Notes under the pieces: generated by a model | The model's input: the letters and a program-made list of their open reading frames with translations, nothing else | Database searches by the model: none | What the model was told of the DNA's origin: nothing | NCBI GenBank assembly: GCA_019614645.1 | Contig: JABWDB010000031.1 | Coordinates: 3,663,001-3,727,000 of the forward strand | Reading direction: 5' to 3' | DNA: 64,000 nt | From: Stratiolaelaps scimitus | Taxonomy: Eukaryota; Arthropoda; Arachnida; Mesostigmata; Laelapidae | Shown: one piece after another, positions 48,596 through 60,660 of the stretch | Numbering within the stretch: position 1 is the stretch's first letter | Layout: the number at the start of each line of letters is the position of its first letter | Program-made: the position numbers and the translations under genes

Positions 48596-51500
48596 CGAGG
48601 GGCAGGAAGATAGGAATCACGAACATAGCCTCAGCAGCAGAAGCGCCGTTTGTCCAACTCGTGACGTGTTCTCCCAGTGATGTTCTCCGCCGAGTGGGGC
48701 GTTCCTCGTTGTTCCCGGAAGCCAAACTAGATGTTCGATAAGAGGTGGTTAGACTCTAAGCATGAACTCGTCGGCGCCACCCGAACCTATTCGACATTCT
48801 CGTTGAGGGAGCACAGATTTAGTACACTGATTATTAGCGCGGAGCTGGATGGACAGTTGTTGGAGACTGACTGTCTTAGCTGTTTGTCGCATTCTCTTTC
48901 ACAAACAGACAAAACGGGAACACCAGCTTATTGAATAAGAATAATGAAAAAATCCTACCCGAATTGGAGTTCCCGGTAATTAGTTTCGTGTGTTCAGCTT
49001 TGTTTTGACAAGATCAGCTAGAATCCATCGTTTGATTATTGATTGCGAGCACGGCCTTCATTAGGTTTTTGGACTCTAGCTTGAGCTAAATGTGAATATT
49101 GAAATATAGCATAATATAGCATTTCATTGATTATATTTGCTTTTGCATACTCAATATAAATACAATAATGAATTAGTTGATTGCCGCCACTTTCATGCGA
49201 TTAACTGTCACCGTATTTTCTTATATATCAGGTAACTCGTGTATGAGCCTGAACTCGGTGTGGGGATGCTATATCCAATTGTGGGATTCGATACAGCGGT
49301 TCCTAGAACCGCAGCCAAAAACGTCTTTCTTGGAAAGCGCTCATCACCGTCTTGGATAGGTCATTGAGAAAGTCAAAGTTAATCGTCATAGAACTATCCG
49401 TATAGGCAACATTGGAGCCGGACCGGCAGAGAAAACTCTAAGAGCAAATTAAGCTAAATCGTCACAAAAACATATCAAGCACAATCTCGCATAACTATTG
49501 TTCACCTTCGTACACACATATCGTATTAAATACATCGCAGATGTTGATATCGTCAGCGCAGTAGAAAGACAACCAAATGTCGAACGACTCTTGAATGACG
49601 AGTTTTGCTTTCAAAGTCGAACAGCAAAACACCTTGGTATACTTCTTCACTTGATTGCTCTTGACCCCCCCCCCCCCCGCCCTATTGACAACATCGGTCC
49701 CATAAGACAGCTGCACAACACGTCGTCAAGCATCTGCTGCTGTTGCTATCCGCATAGGCCAATTGACAAAAAGCACGTGTCAAACGTTTCATTCTTGTAG
49801 GGTCAGCCTATTTACGCCCACAAACCACACCGCACGTTTGTGCTTAACGGAAAGAAGAAAAACTCAGCATAGTAGCGTTTTTAGGGGACGCCAAAAAAGC
49901 AACTCGACCACTGACCACTGTGGTGAAAAATATCTCACCGCTTCGACGCTGTGTGCGGGCTCAAAACGGGCCGTAATGATCCTGTACAGCAATCCTCGTG
50001 AAGCTAACAAGATTTCTGGGCCGATCAGTAAATAGCGGCCGGGGGTGTTCGGTCAAATGGGGGGATCGTGTTTGCACGGCCTACCGCCTCCGTTTAGAAG
50101 GTAAAAATCGCCCTTGTACATTTACATGCGTTTGACGGCATGCCATTACACCTGAAATGCTCGTTCATCGCGGAATGAGTTAATTTTCGTTCATACACGT
50201 CGGATACATTGGACATCATCTACATTGGATGAACGAATGAACGATCAATTCGCTCGGGGAGATATGAGTGGAACAAAAGAATATGTGCTGACCTTCTTAA
50301 CGGGTGGTATTGTCAACACAGACAATAAACCTCGGCGCACTCTAAAGCGACGCTGTTCTGTTATAAAGCAGCTAATCTATAGATCACTATCACTACTTGT
50401 ATTATCTGCTACAATTGGTCCGAGTCCCACTTTCACTAATCGTTGAGGTTTACAGGGTGCAGGGGACAGTTTGGTGTCGTCGGGAAGCATTCACGGAGAA
50501 CCGGCCAGGCGGACATGTTCGCCTTGCCCGTTCGTTCGACCGTCCCTCGATGGGGCGCTTGATTCGTTGGTCTGCTCAGAATGCTGTGCATTTGCTTGTT
50601 TAACAATGGCTGGGGAATGCATGAGTGGATCATATGGCCTCAGATAGCTCATAGGCATATCGTTGGACATGGACAGAAATTGTCTTGACGATCGCTATGC
50701 CCCGGTTCATGGGTGCGAGGGAGTTCGACCATAAGCTTTTGAGAAAGGGGATATCTGTTACCAAATAGCCGTCCCGCTTACACTTAGCTTCATCTGTCCG
50801 ACATTATATAAAGCAAAGGAAAACATTATGAGGCAGCACTCAGGTTGTGAACTTGCGTGGACAATATTTCTCTCGCTCAGTTGAACCCTGTTCCGTCAGC
50901 ATCGCCTCTGCTCGTGTGTTAGCAACGACAGCAGCAGAATGACACGCTTTATCCTGGTACGTACAAGGATCAGTGACGGTCTCGTGAATTTTGTATTGAG
51001 GACCTCTTCGAGGTGTGATCAAATGTACGCAAAGAGAACGTGCTGGAGGAGAACTGTTATTTCAGTGAAAAGGAGCTAGTTCATGTGTTTCTTGAAAAAT
51101 CTGTGATTTTTATATTTATTTATTATTTTTTTTATTTCATTTATACTATTATACTATGATACTTCTACTGTTCGATAATGTTTACAAGTACAATCGTATG
51201 TAGTTTTGTGTGTGGACTGATGTTACGGATGCCTAGAGAACGTAAGAGAAACAGCTCTACTTCAAGAAGAGTGAGTCAGGCATCATTATCGGATTAATGA
51301 GTACCGCCGTGCTTGTAGATCGATTCCAGTTAAATTTATTACAACCTCTTAATAAAATTAACTACGCCTCTTGCATATATCTTGATCACGTATTTTGCTC
51401 TGATGTCGGGATCTCCTTGTCCATCTGTCAACATCGTACAGGTTCCGCCTGTTGGTTCAAGCTTCGTTATACACCAGATCAATGCAGCTTTGGAGAAAAC

Positions 51501-52160
51501 CAATAGTGTAACAACAGTATTATGGGCGTGTAATATCTCAACGTGGTGCTCCGAGAATTACAGTAAAAATAGAACACACAAATGGATAGATAATTTATTC
51601 GCATAGATGAGGCGTGTTGATATCGAGCGCCTTTCGATACACTTTGATGATGCCGATTATGATGGCACTCATTATTAATGAGCTGTATACGACAGGTATG
51701 TGCGTGTATGGCGTTAATGAGCCTTGCTGTCGTTGAGTCGAGTCACGGAGGTCACTCGAATACGCATCGTCGACAGGACGTAAGTACAATCTCGTATCTT
51801 TGTTTTTTTTTTTCAATGAAAATTTACTATACTCTCTATCGTAGCACTTAGTCAAGATTAAGAAAACATCTCCTTGTAGATGTGCTTCCTCCTCGAATTC
51901 ACTTGATCCTGAATTGGATTTGTTCTCTTTGCTGTGCCCTGTGTGGCTTTGTACATGACGAAGATGTATTCATCAACGGAATGATGATAAGTCAAGCTTC
52001 CGCTTTGGAATCATACGTTAAATACTGTGTTAATTAACGTACAATGAAAACATTGGCTATGATCATGAAGTGCTGTCATAAATCGAGCAGTACATTAGTT
52101 ATATTACAATATAACAATTATAATTCAACGCTCATCATCTGTTCACTTGTTTCTATTGAG

Positions 52161-52994
52161 CAGGATCACGGTAATTATCATTTTGCCTATAACATCGTCG
52201 ATCCTTATGGTGCAAAAAATGGCCGCGAGGAACACGGTGATGGTTACGGCAATAAGAAAGGCTCATACTATATCCAGGACGTTGATGGACGCTGGCGAAA
52301 AGTGAGTAAATGATTTTACGCGAAAAATCACTTTGTGTAATCGAGGAGGATACGTCATTTTTTGTTATATTACAGTAAGACGTCAATTGTTCCACCGGAT
52401 AACAATAATAGGCGGTGGAACAATTGACGCCTGCTAAGTCGGCGCCGTGAATAGCATTTGTTAGATAAGTGTTAATAATTAAGTGGATTAAAAGTGCCGA
52501 AAGCAGTTGTACCGTGGATGTTAAATGTTGGCTGTGGGTCAGCCCGGAAAATTAAAAAAAAAAAAGATAAATAATGGATGAAGCAGATGCGAGAAAGCAG
52601 ATGGATTTTTTTTTGTTAAAATCGAATTATTATTTCAGCATTATAGCACTTGCCTGTTCATTTCCTGTGGCATGTTCATCCATAAGCGCATCGCATTGCA
52701 GCTGATCAAGTATCGCGTTTTAGCTCATTTGTTACGCCATTAACCTAACCTAAAATGTCCAATGCAAATCGATGTCACTAATGTTCTAGTTCTTTAGAAC
52801 AACCATAGCTTTTTCAGATGGTCTGCAAAATCCGCATGAGTGTAAATTTGCCAGTTCGGAAATCGAGAACCGGCTCATTGATCTATAGTAATTATTCATG
52901 ACAACATGAGTTTGATATTGACATTTAAGAAAGCTCTAACGATTTAGACTCACTTCTGTGGTGGTTCCACCAATTCAGCTAGATAGATATATAT

Positions 52995-53029
<35 letters not shown>

Positions 53030-53362
53030 CTTAGAAGACGGGCTCAGCTTCTGCTGCTGCTGGTACTGCCAACTGCTCCATCTGCAGTTATATTTATATA
53101 GATAGACGAACACACACACGCATGCAACCGGGAACACAAGCAGTTCATGAGTTCGAAACATTCTATTGACGAATCGAACTGATTTCAGGTCGATTATGTA
53201 GCCGATGGCCACGGATTCCGGGCTCGAATTCACACTAATGAGCCGGGTACTACTGGCAAGGACGCTGCCCATGCAGAGTACAACGGACCCCATTCCGAAG
53301 GGCATGTTCCCTCAGGAACACCTCACCACGGCCATCACCACAAGCACCATCATAAGTACTAA
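52161..53362 (+). CDS. Rebers-Riddiford cuticle protein with histidine-rich tail, first exon missing
   Basis: Two exons: 52161-52301 (it could begin at 52164) and 53189-53362. The phase 0 junction is AAA/GTGAGT to TTTCAG/GTC. The chitin-binding R&R domain is clear: GNYHFAYNIVDPYGAKNGRE, GDGYGNKKGSYYIQDVDGRW, then VDYVADGHGFRARIHTNEPG. This is the pattern of chelicerate cuticle proteins that bind chitin in the exoskeleton. The tail ends GTPHHGHHHKHHHKY. A frame is open upstream to an ATG at 52044, but that leader has no convincing signal peptide, so a separate signal-peptide exon upstream is more likely. The intron holds a hairpin (52381-52429), one dispersed repeat copy (52495-52552) and a TA run. 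Confidence 0.9.
52381..52429. repeat. Perfect 17-bp inverted repeat
   Basis: Arms CGTCAATTGTTCCACCG (52381-52397) and its exact complement (52413-52429), with a 15-base loop, in the cuticle gene intron. Confidence 0.85.
52495..52552. repeat. Dispersed 58-bp repeat, copy 2, with A-rich tail
   Basis: Same family as 36644-36701 (three differences). This copy is followed directly by a run of A (52554-52565), as at the 3' end of a SINE or LINE. A third partial copy is at 55236-55264. Confidence 0.8.
52986..53026. repeat. (TA)n microsatellite
   Basis: TA-rich tract with one GATA-type interruption near 52996. Confidence 0.88.
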
Positions 53363-56300
53363 GTAGCAGAGAAAACTGCGACAATGCTGACCGCTAATGG
53401 CCAATCGTAGAATTTTGATTCCCACTCAAGGTTGTACGTGGGAAAGGTTGCCGTAAAACAAAGCAGAGATGGGTACCGTGACTATACATAAGGGATAAAC
53501 AGAATTCGTTTCGCGCTTTTTGAAAAGAGCGTCACGAACTATGCTATGCTTTGTTGGTCTAATTTACTAACGACGTCTCGCAATAATGGCAGCAATCAAA
53601 TTGCCGTATGGTCAACAGAAATATTAAAATATATATATATACATATATTTAGGTAAAATATTAAGAATATATATGAGAAGATGATATAGGCATCGTGCAT
53701 GTGATATCATGGCGGTATTGAAGAAGCGTACATGTACGATGCAACGATATGTATAAGAAATTGTTAGTCAGATTAGAGCTTCTGTTGGTCTGTGGACAGT
53801 GAAAACAGTGGACATTATATAACAATGGATGAGATACAAAGAAGGTTTACAGACATGAAGAGGAAGGTTTTTTTGTCAGGTTAGAGAGCTATGTGTGTGA
53901 TCATAAATCTTAGTGAGTATTTATTTGGGTTGTAGCAAAATTGTACGATGATAAGACGATAGTTTTTTGAAAATTTCGTGCCTTGTGCTCTGTACTAACA
54001 TCACCCGGTTTCATTATGTCGTCCCATATCGACACTTGTTGACAATCTCGTTTTAATCCAGACTCTCTCTCTCTTGCTCTCTCTGTCACATAATTCATTG
54101 TATTTCCCACATTCACTATATATCTTGGTATTAATGAAGGTTCATCTTATCACTTTCGCAATTTTTCCTAGCTTGTAGACAGAATACTAACTTTCAGGTA
54201 ATTTCTAATTACCTTGTGTACAGGTTGTTGTCTATAGCTAAACTTTGCCATCTAGTCTAATTATCTGTGATATCCCACTAAGTAGTCTTGTTAAATATTC
54301 TCAATATACTATACTTCTTGGGTGACGCTTTTAATACAACATTCTGTATGCTGTTGCTGTTGTCACAACCATATGAAAACCGGCGAATGTCTATATTAAT
54401 ATTAATAAATTTTTCATCAAATACTTAAGTCTTAACACTGTATGAATAATAAATTGTAATTGTAATTGCAAAGTACGAAATGGCTTCTGCTTGTAGGGCA
54501 ACCAGACAAGGCGAACCAATAACACTTATATTATATAATTGCACCAGGGCAGACTGCGAGAAAGATATGATCATACAAAATGACCGCAAAATTGAAAATA
54601 AATTTACATTACGCCATAGCAGGTCAAATGAAACAATGCCTTTAATCAGGACACCACTTCGCCGATCTCTGTACCAGCTCCCCCAGCCGGCGAAAATGAT
54701 CAACAACACGATCAGTGATTGACTTCCTTCTCCCAGGAGCCCCTTAGATATTTTGCACAGTTTTATGAGCATTATTGGTACAGGTGTGGAAAGAACTGAT
54801 AGCAACTAGAAATGAGTTCATGAGTTCATTTCAATGATATCGTTATTGTGCATCCCCGAGATATTTGAGTACATGGGTAGTGCGTACTCGGCTGTTACAC
54901 ACGTTAGCTTGGCGGTCGTGTCAGTCTGCTTTGAATGGTTATAGTTCCAGCTAGATCGTCATCACCTCGGCTTTCCTAAGGAGGCCTATTGACGGCTGTC
55001 TCAGCCAGCTACAGTGATCAATTAGCATCTCGGATTACAAATACTATGAATGTTTTGCAGAATATCAACCCCTCTCATGGTGGACTTTTGAGCCACCGAA
55101 GAAAAACTCGATGGACGCAAACCGGGTGTGATAATAAAGAGAAATGAATAATCCCCTTCCAAATACAGTGAAACCTCCAGACGGGGGGGGGGGTAGACAA
55201 CAGCAGATAAGCTGAATAAAAAAAGATAAGCTGTAGAATGCTGGCTGAGCGTCAGCCCGGAAATGTACTCAGAGAAGCCAACGAGACTAGCAGCCCCCGG
55301 GGTGGCCTCGTTGTAGTGCATTTGACTGCCTTGCAGCCGGAAGAGACACATAGGTGCTCACACGGGTTCTATCCCAACCGTTGCACATTAAGAGCACTTC
55401 TTTCAAGGCAATGAAAAACCAACACCGTGGACGTCATTAGATCAGCCAATGAAAGTGGTTGAGATTAGCTCTGACAATTGTTTTGATGCAGCAGAATGGC
55501 TTCCGTGTGACAGAAGTGTATTTTTGGTCGCTCGTGTTGAGGACACGGTTCAACTATCAATTTGAGTCCTTCAATATATTATATCTTCGAACTCCCGCGT
55601 TCTAGGAGTACTCACTCAACTTATCTATACCAATGTACGTAATTTGACTATTGCAGTGGCAGGCTGGAGTGGATAGAAAGGAGTTGGACCCGTAGCGATC
55701 AGCACGTGGTGTACCGGCTTCAGATCACAGCTGGCGCCCTTTCTTAATCCTCTTTCTAATAATGGGTCCACGCGCAGTTTCGTTTAACCGGCGGAGAATG
55801 TAAGTCCAAGCTCTAGTAAAAAATGCAGACATTGGTCGCCAGCATGTCATGGACAATAAGTCTTGAGCGGGCACATCGATAGTTTCAGGCCTGAGGCCAT
55901 TTAGTGTCCGTTGAGTTTCGTACTGCACGGATACTAATAACAAAGTCTGCTCACGCTGTTATCTGGACACAGCAAGTGCAGATAGCTATTTTGATAATAG
56001 ATAGAAGACACTTCCCCGAAATGTCTCAAGGATCGGTGTCAATCCATCAATTCCATGGCCTACATCTATATATTATACTTGCTTTATTGACTCGCGCTTG
56101 ACAAGGTGTGTGTCATACACTCTCTGGGTGTGAATCTGCAAGTCCTTCGGCTTTCGCCACCACAGACATAGGTTACACGACATGGATTACCCTGATTACG
56201 TGTATGTACGTCGTCTAATTCATATGCCAAGGTGTCACGGGTTCACTTGAGCAATTCAATGCAAGCGGCTGTCCAGACAGCACATGTCCTACTTATGAGA

Positions 56301-57993
56301 CTGGACCCAGAGATCTCTGGCTCGGCAACCAACGACGCACCTCTTCGAGCGACCAACACAACGGCAGCAAAGCGCCCCCTATCGGCTAAACGTTCAGTTA
56401 GCATTATTGTGTTGGGCAGGTTTCGTGGTGCCGTCGAGGTAGTGAGGGCTTGCGAGCTATCGTCGCTAGCGGGAAAATGAGGCGGGTTGTATTTCGGAGA
56501 GGGCCCTAAATGTACTCACACCTACACAAGTACGATGATACATTCCCACCGTATGATCCTAGAGCTGCAAGGCAGAAAAGAGCACAGTGTAGGGGCCGTC
56601 AAGAGGAGAGTTCGATGGGGGAGGGAAGGCTATGGCAAAACACAACGGAGTGAGATAGAGAGAGGAATCCCCCACCCATCCACCCCAATAATTCGACCGA
56701 ACGTTGCTTGTTCGCTTCCTTGCCTTGGCGGCAGCACTGGCAGAAGGTTGACGACGACGACGACGACGATGATGATGTTAGCGGCGAGAGAGGTTTGCAG
56801 CTTTCGGCCCCGTCAACGGTGGTAGGAGCAGCAGTGGTAGCAGCAGCAGCAGAGGTTTGCCTCTTTTCGTCGATACGTCTCACTCTGTATCCACCAGCAA
56901 TCATCTGGAGGGTCGGATATCACCCCAACTCTGTCTGTGCCCTGTCCGCGCAACGACCTACTGGCAACAGCGAAGCAACGCACGGTACAACACGAGATGT
57001 AGACGTCGATTCAACCGACGACAAATGACCGCCGCCGAACGTCTGTCCTCAGCAACACGAAGTCAGGAGTCGGTGAACGGACAGACGATCGAATCGCTGT
57101 CCTAAGTCGAATTTGCGTTGTTTGTTGTTAATGCAGTTGAAGGAAATTTTCTCGAATCATTCGAGAAGGTCAAGCAGAAGATGCGTTTCATATTATGTGG
57201 ACTCAATAGCCTTATTGTGATGTGTTCGCAGTGATGTTGCCAGCCTGGTGTTCGAGACACTTCGTGGAACTTGTGGTCACTGAGAACAGATGTATTGTGA
57301 GTCTGAATAATATCAGCGAGGACACCCGTTAGCCGTGTCGCCGGACGAAAAACAATCCACAGCTACTACCACAGTGGCGTCAAATCCCTGAGCATTGCGC
57401 ATTGTTCGTTGAAACCCTAGTACGAATCAACGAACATGAATTTAAGTTGCACTTCGTAACGGCTGGGTACGTCTCGTCGTGTTAAATAGCCCCATTGAAG
57501 GTCCGTTCTATAACGGTTGTCTGTCCAGAATCTTAAGGAATCGCGCATTTAACATTATACCTCAGCAGTAAACAATTCCCGCTAGTTTCTGTCAACAACA
57601 CTTGGCAAGCACAGATATTTTGTAAACCTCCAGAGTGAGGTCAAACGGATAAATTATCGATAACAAAAACAGTGAGACCTAGTCAAGTGAGCAAGTTGCC
57701 TTTCCAATCGAACCAGTCTGCAATTCGCAAAGCGGTCTAACAGATATCGGTACCCGAACAAACAAAAGCGACCCGGTTAATGATTTTGCTTCAATCAATT
57801 TCTTGCCTGTTGAAGTTGTTACGCGCGCAAAGTTGGTGACAACTATAGTAGAACTATATGCTAGCTATTTTCTACAAGGATCTCCACAGGTCGTATCATA
57901 CAAGCTAACGTCAACGATCCACGAAAACTCAGGACGGCAACAGCGCCTTAAGCAAATTCATCTGTCCACCTGGGTCGTTCGAACGCAACGACA
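53363..57993. other. Intergenic region between the cuticle gene and UNC119
   Basis: No supported gene. A hydrophobic minus-strand frame at 54805-54425 is open for 126 codons but has no family look. The stretch 55195-55270 carries a G-run and a partial dispersed repeat. The part 56480-57110 is GC-richer, with GAC/GAT and AGC triplet runs near 56750-56850, and is a candidate promoter or 5' UTR zone for UNC119. Confidence 0.45.
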
Positions 57994-60660
57994 ATGTCAA
58001 GCAGCAGTGTGTCAAGCTCTAGTGGTGTGACGTCGGGCGGATCACCAATCGTTGCTATAAGCAGCAGTGTCCCCTCTGCCCTGCGCCCACTCACGGAAGA
58101 GGAACTACTTGCGAAGGACATTATAACTCCGGACGACGTCCTACGACTCAACCGATTTACCAGAGGTACAAATATATATATGCATGCATTCACATCCGCA
58201 CGAATATAAAATTAGCACGGAGATAAGGACTTCAATATTGTAACAGATGACTACACTTTGAATCGAAACGTTTTCGATAATGACTTACACAACGATATAT
58301 TGTTATTGTCGTTCTATATATCTGATATATTTACCGAATAAACTGTGCTAATAAATAAAGCAAATTAAATAAGGGTTCATGAAAAATAGCCTACAAACCG
58401 TCAACAGTGCTCCGCTCGTGACCCGTGGACATGGGGAGAATCCACAGGGTTAGAAAACATGATAATATATTAGTCACCTATAAATGTACCGGCCAAAGTT
58501 CGGGAATTCAACTGAATGCTAGAACCTTCAAATGACATGTTGAGAAAATGCGACTCTATTTTGTTACTCACATAGAATACAGTAAAACTACATTATGAAC
58601 GGAAAAGGCATATTGGCACGCGTATATAGCACTTCAAGAATTATTTAAGCACTGAAGTGTTAAACAAATTCAAGATGCAATTTCAAAGCGAAGTAATTAT
58701 GAATGAATTCATTCATTTATTAATTGTCGCACGAATTGCTATAAGTTAGTTAATTGCCACCCGTATGGCGATTAGGTGTAGTTGCTGAATTACAAAGTCC
58801 GCTCTACAGTTAACACTTCACAGGGGAGGGGTCCCACTTTCAATTGATACTTATGCGAGCAAAATTTACTAAATAAATTTACGAATAGATAGACTCAATC
58901 ATTACAATGGGTACACGCAGATAGCTCATATAATTTGTTTGCTGATAGCCAGAGGTATATACGTATCTTTGCTAATACCCGTAGATATATATATATATAT
59001 ATTCAGCAGATATATCTACTATACATGTAATCGTAAGTCAGCTGAAGAGTCACTGAATAGAGTTGTCTGTAATTTATGATTATGTTAATTGCAGAGTACC
59101 TTTGTGAACCGGAGGCGAACCTATTTAACATCGACTTCACACGTTTTACTATACGAGATATGGAGAGTGCCGTTGTCTTATTCGAGATCGCCAAACCTCA
59201 GCCACCAGGTTAGCGTTGAGTGAGACACATAGTAAACATCAGCGATAAATATACGTGTTCAAGTGGGCTCATTAAGAACACTGAAAGGAAAATTGCATTC
59301 TAGAATTCATGCATCCTTCGGAATATCACAAATGGATGATAGGTCGAAAGCTATCAGTTATAATACGATATTGTGGCACTCAAGTTACAAATGAGGTTGT
59401 TGTTATCACCCGCTAAGGGTGAAAGAGGTTATTCGGTTTTTAGTGGGGAGTTTACCCAAACTTTCGGGCAGAACCTGCTGTGTTACACGACCCCTACAGG
59501 ATTGGATTTCCTTAAATAGGAAGACAAATAGATATATTGAGCTGTTGATTACTGCAGAGAGGGTTATCCCATAAGGTCGCGCCAGTACTCACATGGCCAC
59601 AGAGAAGAGACCTTCAGAAGGTGCTTCATAATTGATGAAGTTAAACAGCGAGAGGCAGCGAACATGTAATGTTGGCGCTATTACACCTAAACATTGCGTA
59701 ATATACATATACTATTATATATACTATACTGTATTCATTTTAAATTTGGTGTTGTCTGTCCGTCTCCTATGCGCGTTAGAACGCGAGGACTCCGTGACGG
59801 GCGTTGAGCAGGAAGACCAGGATCAGGACGGTCCTCCTGAAATCACCGACACGAACGCAGGACGTTTTGTACGTTACCAGTTTACCCCGCAATTTTTGCG
59901 ACTCAAAACCATCGGCGCTACGTAAGTAATTACCGTAGTTATGATCTTACCTCACACAAGCAATATGGATCTATTCCAAGTCAGCTGTATATTGTACTTA
60001 TTTCATCAATATTTATAATACCTAATATTCGGGAGAAATTTGATTTATTGGGCTTCTATTCGAAAATCACTTGATGTTTATATTAATATAGGGTGGTCGT
60101 GGTCTTCCCCTCTTGGACGATTACAATGTAAGGATAACAATAATTTGGCTTCTAGCAATGATTATGCTATCGCCGATATCGTTTAATGGGCGTTTTGCTT
60201 CATTGCTAAAATCTTGGTATGTTTCAGTTCTTGTGGAAAAATGTTATGATACAAATAGGTTAATGTTAGAAAAATAAGGTTCATATAACTCCGGGGGTGT
60301 GCTCTCCTGTTTTAGGGCCGAAATAAGAAACACGAATCTCTGTTCGGTGTCTGTTTGCTGCTCAATTACAGAGTCGAATTTACTGTGGGCGACCGACCTG
60401 TCTCACGCTTTCGAATGATTGAACGTCACTTTTTCCGTGATCAGCTGTTGAAAACGTTCGATTTCGAGTTTGGCTTCTGCATCCCGAACTCTCGAAACAC
60501 GTGTGAGCACATTTATGAGCTTCCGCCACTCAACTCTCAGTTGCGTCAACAAATGACCGCTTGCCCCTACGAGACACGATCCGACTCCTTCTATTTTGTC
60601 GAAGATAAACTCGTGATGCACAATAAAGCGGATTACGCGTACACCGGTGGGAGGAACTAG
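57994..60660 (+). CDS. UNC119: UNC119 lipid-binding chaperone
   Basis: Complete gene in four exons: 57994-58165, 59095-59208, 59780-59921 and 60372-60660. Junctions are GT-AG and in phase, giving 238 residues, close to the family's 240. UNC119 proteins have a PDE-delta-like beta sandwich that binds N-myristoylated cargo and carries it to cilia and neuronal membranes. Residues 1-35 are serine-rich and disordered. The conserved body follows: [100 protein letters not shown] and [20 protein letters not shown]. An acidic low-complexity piece (EQEDQDQD) sits before GRFVRY, as in relatives. The stop lies a few residues after YTGG. Confidence 0.97.

Larger units (their letters stand above)
46701..52160. 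other. Intergenic region with few signals
   Basis: Apart from one cysteine-bearing minus-strand frame (48254-48595) and a short dispersed repeat (47208-47260), no gene was recognised. The 5' end of the cuticle gene at 52161 should lie in its right part. A C-run sits at 49664-49678. Confidence 0.4.

Noticed and set aside
54425..54805. A 126-codon hydrophobic minus-strand frame
   Set aside because: Hydrophobicity follows from the AT-rich composition; no family signature, signal structure or partner exon was seen.
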